Of a stretch of DNA of 64,000 bases, positions 41,239 through 52,250 are shown one piece after another. The position numbers and the translations under genes are program-made. The DNA lies in assembly GCA_043228905.1 (NCBI GenBank), contig JBHGNT010000008.1:11408001-11472000 (forward strand). Reading direction: 5' to 3'. The stretch comes from Azolla caroliniana (lineage: Eukaryota > Polypodiophyta). A model generated the notes under the pieces. The model was not told the DNA's origin and ran no database searches. It saw only the letters and a program-made list of their open reading frames with translations. How positions within the stretch are numbered: the stretch's first letter is position 1; each line of letters begins with the position of its first letter.

Positions 41239-41449
41239 TATGCACCCCATAAATCGATTTTTGTAAAATTCTTTGCCCCACCAATGCGCTCTAAAAGATT
41301 AGAGATTAAAGGTAGAGCATACCTATTTCTTATGGTGACTTTATTTAATCCCCGATAGTCCATGACAAAACGAAGTGAACCGTTCCTTCTCTTCACAAAA
41401 AATATGGGAGCACCGGCTGGAGACTTCGAATGTCGAATGAACCCATGTG
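41239..41449 (-). pseudogene. inverted chromovirus RT fragment, part 1
   Basis: The minus frame reads [69 protein letters not shown]. It is the same region as 37370-37575 but without the 10-bp deletion. It continues beyond the inserted Tat element at 50043-50135 (QPGKEPLWGPIYNLSPTELEVLREYIEENL). Confidence 0.8.
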
Positions 41450-41884
41450 TGTTACCGGCCGGCAAAATAGTCCAGAGTGTGAAACGGAGGAGTTATTTAA
41501 TTATTAAGGAATGGTTGTAAGTAAGCTATTAGTGTGGATGGACGGACTAGAATCGGTATGCCGTTCCGGATCCGGACCGATCCCAAATAGGTGCGGATGG
41601 CACCGTTTTGTACTACAAACCGGAAACCTATTTAAAGGCCCGAATACAATGTAATGAGCAGCGGATAATTAATAAAGCTTAGTGTTTTTATCTCTCTGTG
41701 TTAATTGCCGTTCTGCATTCATTGTTATATCTTACGCGTGTGATTATTAAGGACGATCTTGCTAAGTAACCTAATTAAGTCGGATTAATCGTTGAGCCTA
41801 ATCCTCTTGCCGTAACACCCCTTTGGTGAAGTGTCTTTCGTAGACACCCTGTGTTAGGCCATTGTCCGGCCCTAAAAGTTAACA
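41450..41884 (+). repeat. Tat element 5' LTR
   Basis: The 435-bp LTR is nearly identical to 49608-50042, with under ten differences. It has TATTTAAAGG (TATA-like, near 41628) and the hairpin GTGTCT-TTCGT-AGACAC near 41839-41855, at the same place as the hairpin of the smaller Tat LTR. Confidence 0.9.
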
Positions 41885-43773
41885 CAGTTTTTGGCGACCA
41901 CGATTCCTGTTTTTGCAGCGAACGACGGCATGAATGGATGACTAGATCAACGCACGACCTGGTTACAAATCGAACTCGAGGCCTTGCCGAAAGGCAAAGG
42001 AGACGTGAGGCTTTCCAGCAAGCGGCGCAGGAAATTAGAGTGGATTGCTCGTTTTCCAACGTAATTCGGAGAGTAGCGGAGGAGTCCCTCTGGTTACAGC
42101 AAACATCGCACCCGGACAATGGCAGCAGCCTAAGCAGCCTCCGGGAAACCGAATCCCTTCTCCAGGCGTTGGCAAGCGGAGAAGGCGAAGCAGAAGCCTT
42201 TTCAGCGTATGAATCGGATTCCGAAGGGGGATACAGCGTGCACACGAACTACCGTAGCAGCAACGAAACCCCGGGCGGACCGGAGGACGAAGGATCGGAC
42301 ACCTTACCGACACCGGAACCAGAAGTGCTAAGGCTGGAACCTCCGGAACCAGAAGTAGAGGAAGAACAACCTCCAACACCGGAAATCGAGGAGGAGAGAC
42401 CTCCGTCACCAAAAGAAGAGGAAAGACCACCGACGCCAGAGACAAATCAGGAAAGACCACCGACGCCGGAGAAAAACCAGGAACGACCACCAACACCACC
42501 AGCTCGCGCACCGATACCGGACGACGACATGCCGTTCCAGTACTCCAAGTATAGAGATGATCCGGACACGGAAGCTCATGTTCATGCCTTTGAACAGACA
42601 TGGGAAGCAAACCATGTGTCCCAGCGATTGACCCCGGAGGAAGGGGAACGCTCTAAGATAGCGGAATTTGGCATCACATTGGAGGGACCAGCAGCAAGAT
42701 GGCGTCGGACGCAGGACCCATCTACCATAACCACCTTCGCCGATTTAAAAGCTAAATTCTTGCATTTTTTCCAAAAGGAGGTGGACTAGACAGTAATGGT
42801 GGGCTTGTTTTATACCATCTGACACGAGGAAGGGGAGAGCATTCCCCAGTTTGTCATCTGGTTTCAACGGATGCATAGTCAGCTTGCCCACGCACCCCTA
42901 GAGGAGGAATTACAAACTATATTCCTAAATGCGCTCCAGGAACCCCTACGCACGGTTTGCACGGTAATTGACTTCCGCGCAAGTACCATCGACCAGGTCA
43001 TTGACCGGGTGAGAGAGATGGAAAAGACAAGCTCCTGGCTCACACTGGGAGCACTCCAACGGGCGTTACCGTCCGATGAAGACCTCCGGTTTCGGAAACC
43101 AATACAATGCACAACCTGCTTGAATTCCGGACACTCGGCACTAGAATGCACTATGAGGACGCAATGTGTAGTCTGTCAATCCAAGAGCCATACGACGGAT
43201 AGGTGCGAGTATAATCTATTGAACCGGCAAGCACCGCCCGTCCGACAAATAGAGCCACGCAGCAGTCGGGATGAAGAAGAGGAACGCTGGCAGCGAATGG
43301 ACCGCGACCGACCGGCACAGGATGTCCAGTATAGCGATCGACGGGAGAATGATGTCTGGTACGGTGATCGGTGGGATAACTACGACCAGGACGATAGATA
43401 TGATTGGTACCGGGTTAATAATAGACGATACGAACATTACGAACGGGAGCACTCCCCTGGGTATCGTCAGCAACAGGAGGAATACGGCAGATATAACGAC
43501 CAACCTCGCCACAATAAGAAGAACTATAACAAAAAATGGCATTTCAAAAAAGGAGGCCACCCACGGGATCCAAAACAAGGAGCTTCAAGCAGCCAACCGG
43601 CCCAAAACCTTGCGCTTACCACAGGACCTGCCCCGGGTACAACAAACAATGCCGAATCCAACAATACCCGGAAAGCCTACAACTACTACTACCGACAGGA
43701 AGGCCATTATAGTAATCAATGCCCGACGAAGAGCTATGACAAACGACCGACAGTAAATATGGTAGTCCCATAA
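41851..43773 (+). pseudogene. gag: Tat element gag
   Basis: The frame (codon start 41851) has a helical N-terminus (RQRRREAFQQAAQEIRVDCSF), a Pro/Glu-rich section with repeated RPPTPE units, capsid (YRDDPDTEAHVHAFEQTWEANHVSQRL, EFGITLEGPAARW), zinc-finger-like CTTCLNSGHSALEC and CVVCQSKSHTTDRC, an Arg/Asp/Tyr-rich tail and a further CX3-type knuckle (YYRQEGHYSNQC). In-frame stops lie at 42787 (TAG), 42820 (TGA) and 43771 (TAA). At 42787 and 42820 the smaller relative has Gln and Arg, so all three fit C-to-T changes. The real start is probably an ATG downstream of the LTR end (41931). Confidence 0.85.
41892..41909 (+). promoter_or_regulatory. primer binding site, tRNA-Arg-like
   Basis: TGGCGACCACGATTCC starts 7 nt after the LTR, the same as at 11470. 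The priming tRNA needs confirmation against a tRNA set. Confidence 0.5.
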
Positions 43774-45693
43774 GTGGCAGATCTGCAGCAGGTGACCACA
43801 AGGTCGAAGGGCATGGCCAAGGAATGGGAGACGCAGGAGACCATCCGGAAGCAAGCGACGGAATGGGTGAAGAAAGCAAACGAGCAAAACGTAACAGACT
43901 TAGAGCGGCAAAAGGAGAACACCGTAGGGCTTGCCGGCGGCAGTCACTCCGAGAACGAGACATGGCAGGCGTTGCAAGAATGCCAGATTACGCTACCACT
44001 AGGAAGACTCCTACAGCTCATGCCGAGATGCACGGAAGGACTGAAGACAGCCATGACGGAAGGAGAATCATTATCGGCACCGGTACTCTTCTCAAATCCA
44101 GAGGAGGGACCAACGGTTGTGGACACCAACAGTCCGGTAATTACTGCTATTGTAAAAGGGAAAGAACTCCCCGGCACAGTAATAGACGGAGGCTCCGGTG
44201 TGAATGTAATAAGCCTCCGGACGTGTGATGCCCTGGGAATCCACGAATGGGAGCCGTGTCCATTCTGGTTACGGATGGCCGATACAAGCTTAGTGCGGCC
44301 GACAGGATTAATACGAAAATTAGAAGTCACCGTTGGCGGTCATACATTTCACATCTCGGCAGTAGTGCTACAATTACAAGCACAAGGCGCGTACCCGCTA
44401 TTGCTGGGGCGGCTGTGGTTGAAAACGGCACATATCAAACAGAATTGGAGGAAAAATATAATTACCTTCCGGCGAGGAAAAGCCAAGGTACGTGTACCAA
44501 CACAGCCAAGGACGAGCACTGGCAAGGAATGTACACTGTTGTATGCAAAGTGCGTCAACATGCTAGAAGGGTTAGCTGACGAAGAAGAAGCTAAGTACTT
44601 ACAGGAAAACCCGAAGATCGTACCCCTCTTCGAAATTGACATTTCCAAAGCAGTAGCACCATACTTACCGCAGCCAGATGAGACTGAAGCAGAACCGGAT
44701 AAGGATGCAATCCGAGAGTTACGGCAATCACAGGAAGCGTTGGAACGGGAAATGGCCGTTTCACAGTGCGTAAAAGCGTCGCAACTTGAAGAGGTGAACC
44801 TAGGGACCACGGACGAAGCAAAACTGGTGCACATAGCCAAGGAGATGAGGTCCGAAGACAAAATGGCGATGATCACACTTCTCACGGAATTTCGTGACAT
44901 GTTTGCCTGGTCATACGAAGACATGCGAGGGGTCGACCCTCAATTATACCAGCATCAGATTCACTTGAGCAAGGTCGCAAAACCAGTGGCACAAAGACGG
45001 TACCGGATGAATCCCAATTATGCCGCCAACGTCAAGGAGGAAATCGACAAACTGCTAAGAGTTGGCTTTATCCATCCGGTCAAGAAAGCGACATGGCTGA
45101 GCCCGATCGTAGTCGTACTGAAGAAGAACGGAAAAATTCGAGTTTGTGTGGACTACCGGAAACTCAATGCGGCTACGGTAACGGATGCGTTTCCACTTCC
45201 GTTCACAGATGGAGTGTTGGATGCCGTCGCCGGCCATGAGGTCTATAGCTTTCTAGACGGATTCAACGGGTATAATCAGATCCGGAGGCACCCCGACGAC
45301 CAAGAGAAAACGGCTTTCGTCACCGAATGGGGGGTGTTTGTGGCTGTGGTGATGATGTTCGGACTCAAAATGGCACCGGCAACATTCCAACGAATCATCA
45401 TGGAAATCTTTGGTGAATATATCCCGGCTTTTATGCAGGTTTTCCTTGACTATTTTGCCGTCTATAGCCGGGAAGAGGACCATTTTCAGCACCTCCGTCT
45501 TTGTCTAGAAAAGTGTAGAGCGTACCGGCTAAGCTTGAATCCGGCGAAGTGTGTATTTGGTGTGTCCAATGGAACCCTACTAGGACATATTGTGAGCAAG
45601 GAAGGCATTGCAGTCGACTCGGACAAAGTGAAAGCCATATTAGAAGCACTGGCGCCAGCAACGACAAAGGCATTGAGCCGATTCTTAGGCTAG
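43774..45693 (+). pseudogene. pol: Tat element protease and reverse transcriptase
   Basis: This 639-codon open stretch follows on in the gag frame. The protease site is VIDGGSGVNVIS near residue 140. RT has PVAQRRYRMNP, VCVDYRKLNAATV, FLDGFNGYNQI and FGLKMAPATFQRI. The catalytic motif reads FLDYFAVYS: the second Asp of xxDD is Tyr (TAT at 45451-45453), so the polymerase is dead. The stop at 45691 (TAG) interrupts RFLG-IRWHS at a site compatible with CAG. Confidence 0.9.
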
Positions 45694-47778
45694 ATCCGGT
45701 GGCACAGCCGGATGCTCCGATACTTGGCCGACCTGGCTACACCGTTGCATGCCGCGGTACATCGAACACCATTCCAGTGGACCGACACCGAGGATAGGGC
45801 ATATAGGGCCCTCAAGGTACTATTGTCGCAAGCACCAGTAGTGCAGCCTCCGGATTGGAGTAAAGAATTTCATGTGTTCGTGGACGCCTCCGACATCGCA
45901 ATCGGAAGTGTACTGATGCAGCTTACGGAGCCAAAGTGGTACCGGCCAGTGTACTATGCTAGCCGAAAGCTATCCCAAGCGGAACGGAACTACTCTACCA
46001 CGGAACGGGAAGCTCTAGGGATGATCTACAGTGTGACAAAGTTTCGACATAATTTATTGGGAAGGAAGTTTCCCTTCCATGTAGATCATTCGGCACTCCT
46101 CTACCTGGTGTCCAAGGCGTCACTCACCGGTAAGTTGGCCCGGTGGACCTTACTGTTACAAGAATTCGAGTTTGAAATATTCCGCCGACCCGGTATACAG
46201 CATGTCGTAGCGGATTATTTAAGCCGACTAGAGTCCGGAGAGACGGGCGACGGAGTAGCGGACGAGTTTCCGGATGCGGAGTTGTTTCGAGTCACTACGG
46301 AAACGGCAGCAGGTGAGACGGTGGCACAGGAAGACAAGTGGCTCACAAATATGCACCAGTTTTTGAGCACAGGACTGCCTCCGGAGGAGATGAACCGGGA
46401 CGAAAGGAAACGCCTGGCAGTGCAAAGCCGACATTTCTGCTTACTGCGAGACACACTTTACCACAAGGGCGCGGACAACATATGGAGACGGGTTGTGCGC
46501 AGCGATGAAAAGGACCTCATACTGAGGGAAGCCCACTGCGGAGTTGCCACAGGTCACTATGCCGGAGATGCGACGGCCAAGAAAATATGGCAAAGTGGCC
46601 TATGGTGGCCAACTACATTAAGAGATGTTGTACGGTACGCAAAAGAATTTGACCTATGCTAGCGAATGGGCCAACCAACGGAGCAGGCTCGGATGCCACA
46701 CCAGCCTGTACTACCACTCAAACCATTCCAAAAGTGGGGGCTGGACTTTGTTGGACCGTTCAAACCACCGGCAATGAGAACAGGTAATCGGTACGTCATC
46801 GTCGCGACGGATTACTGCACGAAATGGGTGGAGGCCGAAGCCTTAAGAAACAACACCGCTGCGTCAATAGCAAAATTTCTATACGAATACATCTGGTGCC
46901 GTTACGAATGCCCAATCGAATTAATAAGCAACCAAGGGGGGCACTTTCTCGGCCAAGTAGTTGAAAGCCTGACGACATTCTATGCTGTTGTCCATAAACG
47001 GAGCACACCGTACTATCCGCAAGCAAACGGGTTAGCTGAGTCGACGAACAAAATGCTCCAGAATATCCTCCGGAAGATCATCAACGAAAACCGAATGGAT
47101 TGGGATACCAAGCTACATAGTGCGCTTTGGGCATACCGGACAGCATACAAAACGAGCATCCGAACAACACCGTTCCGGTTAGCGTTCGGACTAGAGGCGG
47201 TCATGCCGGTGGAATTCCAAGTACCAAGCTTACGGATCCAGCTACGGGAACGGCTGAACGAGAAGGAGTCGGAGGCAATACGGTTAACAACGTTGTGTGA
47301 ACTCGAGGAACAACGATTGGCAAGCATCCTGCACTTAGAATTGGAACAACGGCGACAGAAAGCATTTGTCGACCGACACAGGAAAGGAAATGAAAAAATG
47401 TTCGAAATCGGCAAGCCAATGTTAGTATTTCAGACCTGGATGGGCAAGATGCCGGGTAAACTACAGTTTAGATGGACTGGCCCGTATAGGCTGACACGTG
47501 AGTATAATGGGTCCTACCAGTTAGGGACACTTGCCGGCGAAGTGCTAGGCAAATGGGTCAACGGATTCAGATTGTAGCCATATAGAGGACCGATGCCCAA
47601 GAACCCATTTGAGCAAAGGACGGACACCGGATTGGGAACCGGTGCGGAAACGGCAACCTGTGAGGGAAACGGCAACCACCAAGACGGAGGAGACGACAAG
47701 CCGGTAACAGGGGAGAATGAGGCGACGGCAAACCGTAATGAGGCCGATAAGGGTCCGATAGGACCAACGGACAAGTAA
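45694..47778 (+). pseudogene. pol: Tat element RNase H and integrase
   Basis: It shares the same frame. RNase H reads FHVFVDASDIAIGSVLMQ and YSTTEREALGMIYSV. The integrase finger is EAHCGVATGHYAGDAT...FDLC, with a TAG at 46660 in place of the residue before RMGQPT. The core is WGLDFVGPF, VIVATDYCTKWVEAEAL and LISNQGGHF, where the second catalytic Asp is Asn (AAC 46930-46932), then QANGLAESTNKML. The tail FRWTGPYRLTREYNGSYQL follows. After the TAG at 47575 the frame is open again to 47778 (KNPFEQRTDTG). Confidence 0.88.
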
Positions 47779-47928
47779 CCTCACACTACATTTCAAAAAA
47801 AAGAAAAAGAAAAAGCGAAGTAATCATGCAAAAGCGAGGTATGAACGGACGAGAGAGCGAGGAGCGAAAAGGTACGTAGTGGGCATTTAAGCGCCGCCAC
47901 AGGACATAATGCTATTTTAGGACACGAC
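47779..47928 (+). other. spacer between Tat pol and the 3' ORF
   Basis: This short purine-rich region contains an A/G run (AAAAAAAAGAAAAAGAAAAA) near 47793-47813. No gene is recognised; it could hold a splice or promoter signal for the 3' ORF. Confidence 0.35.
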
Positions 47929-49552
47929 GTGCACACGCTCGAAAAAGGCGCCAGACTGCACAGAGAAAAACCACAGCGCATGGAGACCTTCTACTTTCGT
48001 GAACCTAGGAGCACAGAAGCACCAAGGCATTGGAAGACCATCAGACGAGAACCTACGCACAGAGAACCACCGCTTTCTGAACTCTCTCACTCTCAATCCG
48101 ACCTCGACACAGACATGGACCCGCAAACGTTGTCGGAAGCCACCAAGAAATGGCTAAAGCAACACGGGCTCGAGGGCTTCTTGACAATTATGGAGGTATC
48201 GCCACACAAAGAAGCCGACAAGGTGATCAAAGAAATCGACAGAGAGGTCATAACGGCGGAGGCGATCCGTGCGTTAACAGGCCTTCCAGAGGGAGGCATA
48301 TTCACAATCGACAATCCGACCTCGGAGCAACTCATCAAGTATTTTGGTAAGTACTCCCTAGCTAGCAAGGGCTACCGGACACAAGGTGGCAGAGATATGT
48401 TGTTCCACGAGATTGCCCTTGTGCTCCACGAATATGGCCATGTGTACCCTAGACCCCCTGTCATGTCGCAGAACCGGACAGGGAAGACGGCGGAAACTGA
48501 AATTGAACGGCTAAAGGAGGAGCTCCGCCAGCAGAAGGACCGCGAGGACCGGGCCCGTCGACAGATCAACGTACGGCTCAAGAAAAAGACAGATGATTTT
48601 GAGCACCAGCACCGGGACTACAAATGGCTGGAAACGGAGCATAAGGAACGGATGGCCGAGCTCCAACAGGAAGTTGATCGGTCCGCGACGACGCTCACCG
48701 ACGAATGAGCAGAAAATACAAGACGGTTGGACGAGGCGGAGAAGGTCCGGATGGAGCTCTAGAGTCAGCAGTAGGAAGAAAGGGAGAGAGCGACAACAGT
48801 ATTGCAAAAATTACAAAGCACATATCAAAGGCAATTGACGCATTACAAGGAGCAGGCGGAAGACAACGTCATAATCATCAAGCAATTGAAGGAGGAACGG
48901 CAAGCTGCGGAGATCAAATTGCAGATGGGAACGGGCCGGATTCAGTGCATCCTCTAGGCATGGCTGAATCAGACAAAACGCTTGATTGACGAAAGCTCCG
49001 TAAGATGGTGGACAAAGTGGGCACAAAATATGGCGGAACTCCAATTGCTACATGGAAAACCGGCGGAAGGAAGGAGATGATTGTTACACGTTAACTTCCG
49101 AGGACTTCACCGCCATACAGGACGAGCTGGCTGAAGACTTCCAAGTCTTGGCGGATGAACAGTTGGTGCAGGTCTGGCAACTCGTAGCTCAGCTAGACGA
49201 TGATAGGCTGGACGCTCAAATCTAGTTTGAGAGCTACGAGCGGTCCCGGGTTCGGAAAGAAAAAGCACGGGAAGTGGCAACGGTTAACCTTAATGATGAG
49301 GAACCGTCGCCGGCCGAGGGCCAGGCCGGAACCAATCAACCGAAGACCACTACAACGGAGGGAGCAACGACGGAAACGCCGGTGTCAGAGCAACAAATGG
49401 AGGAGCAGCCGCAGCAGCCACCAAAGCACCAGTCGTAGTAGCCATCAACGGAGCAGCAACAGCAACCACAACAACAACAACAACAACCAATTCCAGATGA
49501 ACCATTGGAGACTCTCGAACAAAGCATTTTTGATATTTTGGACGAAGAATAG
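47929..49552 (+). pseudogene. Tat element 3' ORF, coiled-coil protein
   Basis: The open part 47929-48708 (259 codons) probably starts at the Met of MDPQTLSEATKKWLKQHGLEGF (48115). A compact N-terminal half (EVITAEAIRALTGLPEGGIFTIDN, LIKYFGKYSLASKGYRTQGGRDMLFHEIALVLHEYGHVY) is followed by a long Glu/Lys/Arg-rich coiled coil. After TGA at 48706 the frame continues with more stops (TAG x3), then shifts near 49050 into the frame ending QQQQQQPIPDEPLETLEQSIFDILDEE (stop 49550). The pol-deleted relative keeps the C-terminal half (13893-14663). Athila elements have an env-like ORF here, but I see no signal peptide or membrane helix. Confidence 0.65.
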
Positions 49553-49590
49553 CAAGGGTCGGATGGTGGATTCGACGTACAAGGTACTGT

Positions 49591-49607
49591 CCCACGGGCG
49601 TGCCATG
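49591..49607 (+). promoter_or_regulatory. conserved motif upstream of Tat 3' LTR
   Basis: CCCACGGGCGTGCCATG immediately precedes the 3' LTR, where a polypurine tract would be expected. The same string precedes the 3' LTR of the smaller element (14697-14713). Confidence 0.5.
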
Positions 49608-50042
49608 TGTTACCGGCCGGCAAAGTAGTCCAGAGTGTGAAACGGAGGAGTTATTTAATTATTAAGGAATGGTTGTAAGTAATCTATTAGTGTGGACGGA
49701 CGGACCAGAATCGGTATGCCGTTCCGGATCCGGACCGATCCCGAACAGGTGCGGATGGCACTGTTTTGTACTACAAACCGGAAACCTATTTAAAGGCCCG
49801 GATACAATGTAATGAGCAGCGGATAATTAATAAAGCTTAGTGTTTTTATCTCTCTGTGTTAATTGCCATTCTGCATTCATTGTTATATCTTACACGTGTG
49901 ATTATTAAGGACGATCTTGCTAAGTAACCTAATTAAGTCGGATTAATCGTTGAGCCTAATCCTCTTGCCGTAACACCCCTTTGGTGAAGTGTCTTCCATA
50001 GACACCCTATGTTAGGCCATTGTCCGGCCCTAAGAGTTAACA
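49608..50042 (+). repeat. Tat element 3' LTR
   Basis: It has the same length and boundaries as 41450-41884. The ATGTG duplication follows at 50043-50047. Confidence 0.9.
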
Positions 50043-50205
50043 ATGTGCAAGATTCTCCTCGATGTATTCTCGAAGAACCTCAAGCTCAGTTGGTGATAGA
50101 TTGTAGATCGGACCCCACAGTGGCTCTTTTCCTGGTTGATTTCATTCCTCTCTTCTTGTGATCTCTTTATACCTCTCTTCTGTCACTCTATCTTCTCTCT
50201 TGGTT
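50043..50205 (-). pseudogene. inverted RT fragment part 2 and remaining LTR end
   Basis: 50043-50135 is the upstream part of the inverted RT fragment (complement reads QPGKEPLWGPIYNL). 50136-50205 is plus-strand chromovirus LTR end (ATTTCATTCC to CTTGGTTG), completing 40895-41238. Confidence 0.7.
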
Positions 50206-50504
50206 GTTACCGTTTGATTCAAATTGATTTGAGAGTTCATGTATGCCCTTATTTATAGGTTCCCATATAATAGCCTAGAGATTTCTATAATATTCTATCA
50301 CCTAGAATATTCTAAGATGTTCTAGGATATTCTAGAATGTTCTAGAATGTTCCAGAGTATTTACAATAATCAGTGTATTACAAGAAGTAGCTTTTATCAT
50401 CTCATATGATCATGGGCTATCTTAATGGTGGGGTTACTGATTATGTACTACAGGGTCTTGGGTTCAAGCCCAGGCGAAGCCATGATGTTTATGTATTCAT
50501 GACA
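50206..50504 (-). repeat. inverted chromovirus LTR
   Basis: The stretch reads as the reverse complement of 53773-54030 with an extra segment (AGTTCATGTATGCCC...TTCCCATA) absent there. It ends in GTATTCATGACA at 50493-50504, the inverted LTR start. It lies head-to-head with the LTR end just before it. Confidence 0.7.
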
Positions 50505-51137
50505 ATACCTGGTATTGGCACATTCACTTCAAGAGTTGATCACCACAAGGACAAACTCTCAACGTAGTCAATAATGTGCCAAATGAGGGTAGCTAGGCCT
50601 AATATTTATAGCCAGACCAAAGGCCCCCAGGCAAGTTCACACTTGGCCTTAATGGGTTGTCTCAATCCTGAGTATTAAAAGAAATCCTTCCCTTCTTTAC
50701 ACTCTCATTTAACCCTCACACTTTATCCACGTGTATAGAATACTACGTACAATCTTTAAAACATTGCACTCTTGCAATGAAAAGTTAGGTAAGTTAGTTT
50801 TAAGAGTGTTTTCTCGTTCCCATATAGCATCTTGTGTAGAATTATCCATCCATTTAATTTTGAATTCTCAAATAATTTTAGAACGCAAATTTTTCATTTT
50901 AACATCGAGAATTCTCTCTAGTACATGTGGTTTAAAAGATAATTCTTCAGAAATAACTAGAGTTTCAGTTGTGACTGTATTGTCGCCATAACAAAGAAGT
51001 TCTTTTAGATGACTTATACGAAAAACTAGATAGATTTCAATGCCATCATGAAGAGTGAGACGATAGGCTAATGAACCAATGTGTTTGAGTACTGTAAAAG
51101 GTCCACAAAACCGATGTCTTAGAATTGTGAGGTACAT
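50505..51137 (-). pseudogene. Gypsy fragment: 3' flank and integrase C-terminus
   Basis: The minus frame 50868-51137 reads RFCGPFTVLKHIGSLAYRLTLHDGIEIYLVFRISHLKELL, the GPF/chromovirus-type integrase tail, then a degraded chromodomain-like end. 50600-50750 is shared in inverse orientation with 56690-56840 (CACTTGGCC...AACCCATT), so both are pieces of one further LTR family. No complete element is visible. Confidence 0.6.
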
Positions 51138-51250
51138 GTAAAAATACCTTCTCTCTAGGGTTGTGTCAATACCAAGAGAGAAGGTAAAGTGATAGAAAAG
51201 AGATCACAAGAAGAGGAATGAAATGATAAGAGAAGAATGAATGTATTAAA
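51138..51250 (-). repeat. inverted chromovirus LTR end fragment
   Basis: The fragment is the complement of the last third of the chromovirus LTR (compare 54065-54180), with a small internal deletion. It abuts the truncated pol of chromovirus 2. Confidence 0.6.
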
Positions 51251-52250
51251 GTAGAATATGGTCATTTTGAGTATACAGTCATGCCTTTGGGCTCACAAAT
51301 GCACCTGCAGTTTTCCAACATATGACGAACAACATTTTCCAAGATTTTCTGGATATCTTTCTCATCATCTATTTAGATGATCTATTGATTTAGTCAAAAA
51401 CACAGGAGGAGCATGATATACATGTTTGGAAAGTACTTGAACGCTTAAGAAAGTATGGTTTTGATAGCGAACAAGTCAAATTCTTGGGTTATACTATTTC
51501 ATCCAAGTGTATCTTCATGGATCCAGCAAAAGTCTAAACAATATTGGAATGGCAACCCCCACGTTCTGTTCGAGACGTCCAATGTTTCCTTGGATTTGCT
51601 AACTTCTATCGCAAATTCATATGGAATTATTCAAAGATCGTGTTGCCTCTCACCCAGCTCACCAAGAAAGGTCAAGTGTTTGTTTGGACTAATGAAGCGG
51701 ACACGGCCTTTACTTAGTTCAAAAAGACATTCACATCAGCTCCTATCTTAGCGCATATTGATCCTTAAAAGCCATTTACTATTGAGGTGGATGTGTCAGA
51801 TTTTGCATTGGGGAGTATCCTATAACAACCAGGCAAGGACGGGAAGTCTCATCCAGTCGCGTTTCACTCACGAAAATTTACTGCTGCGGAGATAAACTAC
51901 GAGGTGCACGACAAGGAGTTATTAGTTGTGGACGACACTTTCGAGCAATGGAGACATTTCTTGGAAGGATCGCCTCATCAAATCATCATTAATAGTGATC
52001 ATAAAAATCTTACGTATTTTCAAATGGCTCCAAGTTAAATAGGAGACAGGCTTGGTGGGTACAACTTTTAACTCGTTTTGATTTCAAGATCATTTCCCGG
52101 CCTGGGAAACAACACGGGAAAGTAGATGCTCTGTCTCGACGATCATATCTCGCACTTCATCTTGGAGACCTAGCCTTCAACAACCAAAATCTAAATCTCG
52201 TAGGACCATCAAAGCTACAAGCAACAACAGTTTATGCCACACCACTTGAA
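51251..52250 (+). pseudogene. pol: chromovirus 2 reverse transcriptase and RNase H (5'-truncated)
   Basis: It begins within RT ([10 protein letters not shown]) and continues [18 protein letters not shown] (YLDD intact), [21 protein letters not shown], RNase H ([31 protein letters not shown]) and DALSRRSY. Several frameshifts and stops break it. It is a close relative of chromovirus 1 but independently damaged. Confidence 0.8.

Larger units (their letters stand above)
41450..50042 (+). mobile_element. complete Tat-like Ty3/Gypsy element
   Basis: It is 8593 bp long with LTRs of 435 bp each (41450-41884 and 49608-50042), both starting TGTTACCGGCC, and target duplication ATGTG at 41445-41449 and 50043-50047. 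It contains gag, protease, RT, RNase H and integrase in one continuous frame broken only by stop codons, plus a separate 3' ORF. It is inserted in an inverted chromovirus RT fragment. It is inactive: the RT, integrase and frame are all damaged. Confidence 0.92.

Noticed and set aside
47929-48708. Envelope-like protein for the Tat 3' ORF
   Set aside because: No signal peptide, transmembrane helix or furin-like site visible; coiled coil alone is not enough.
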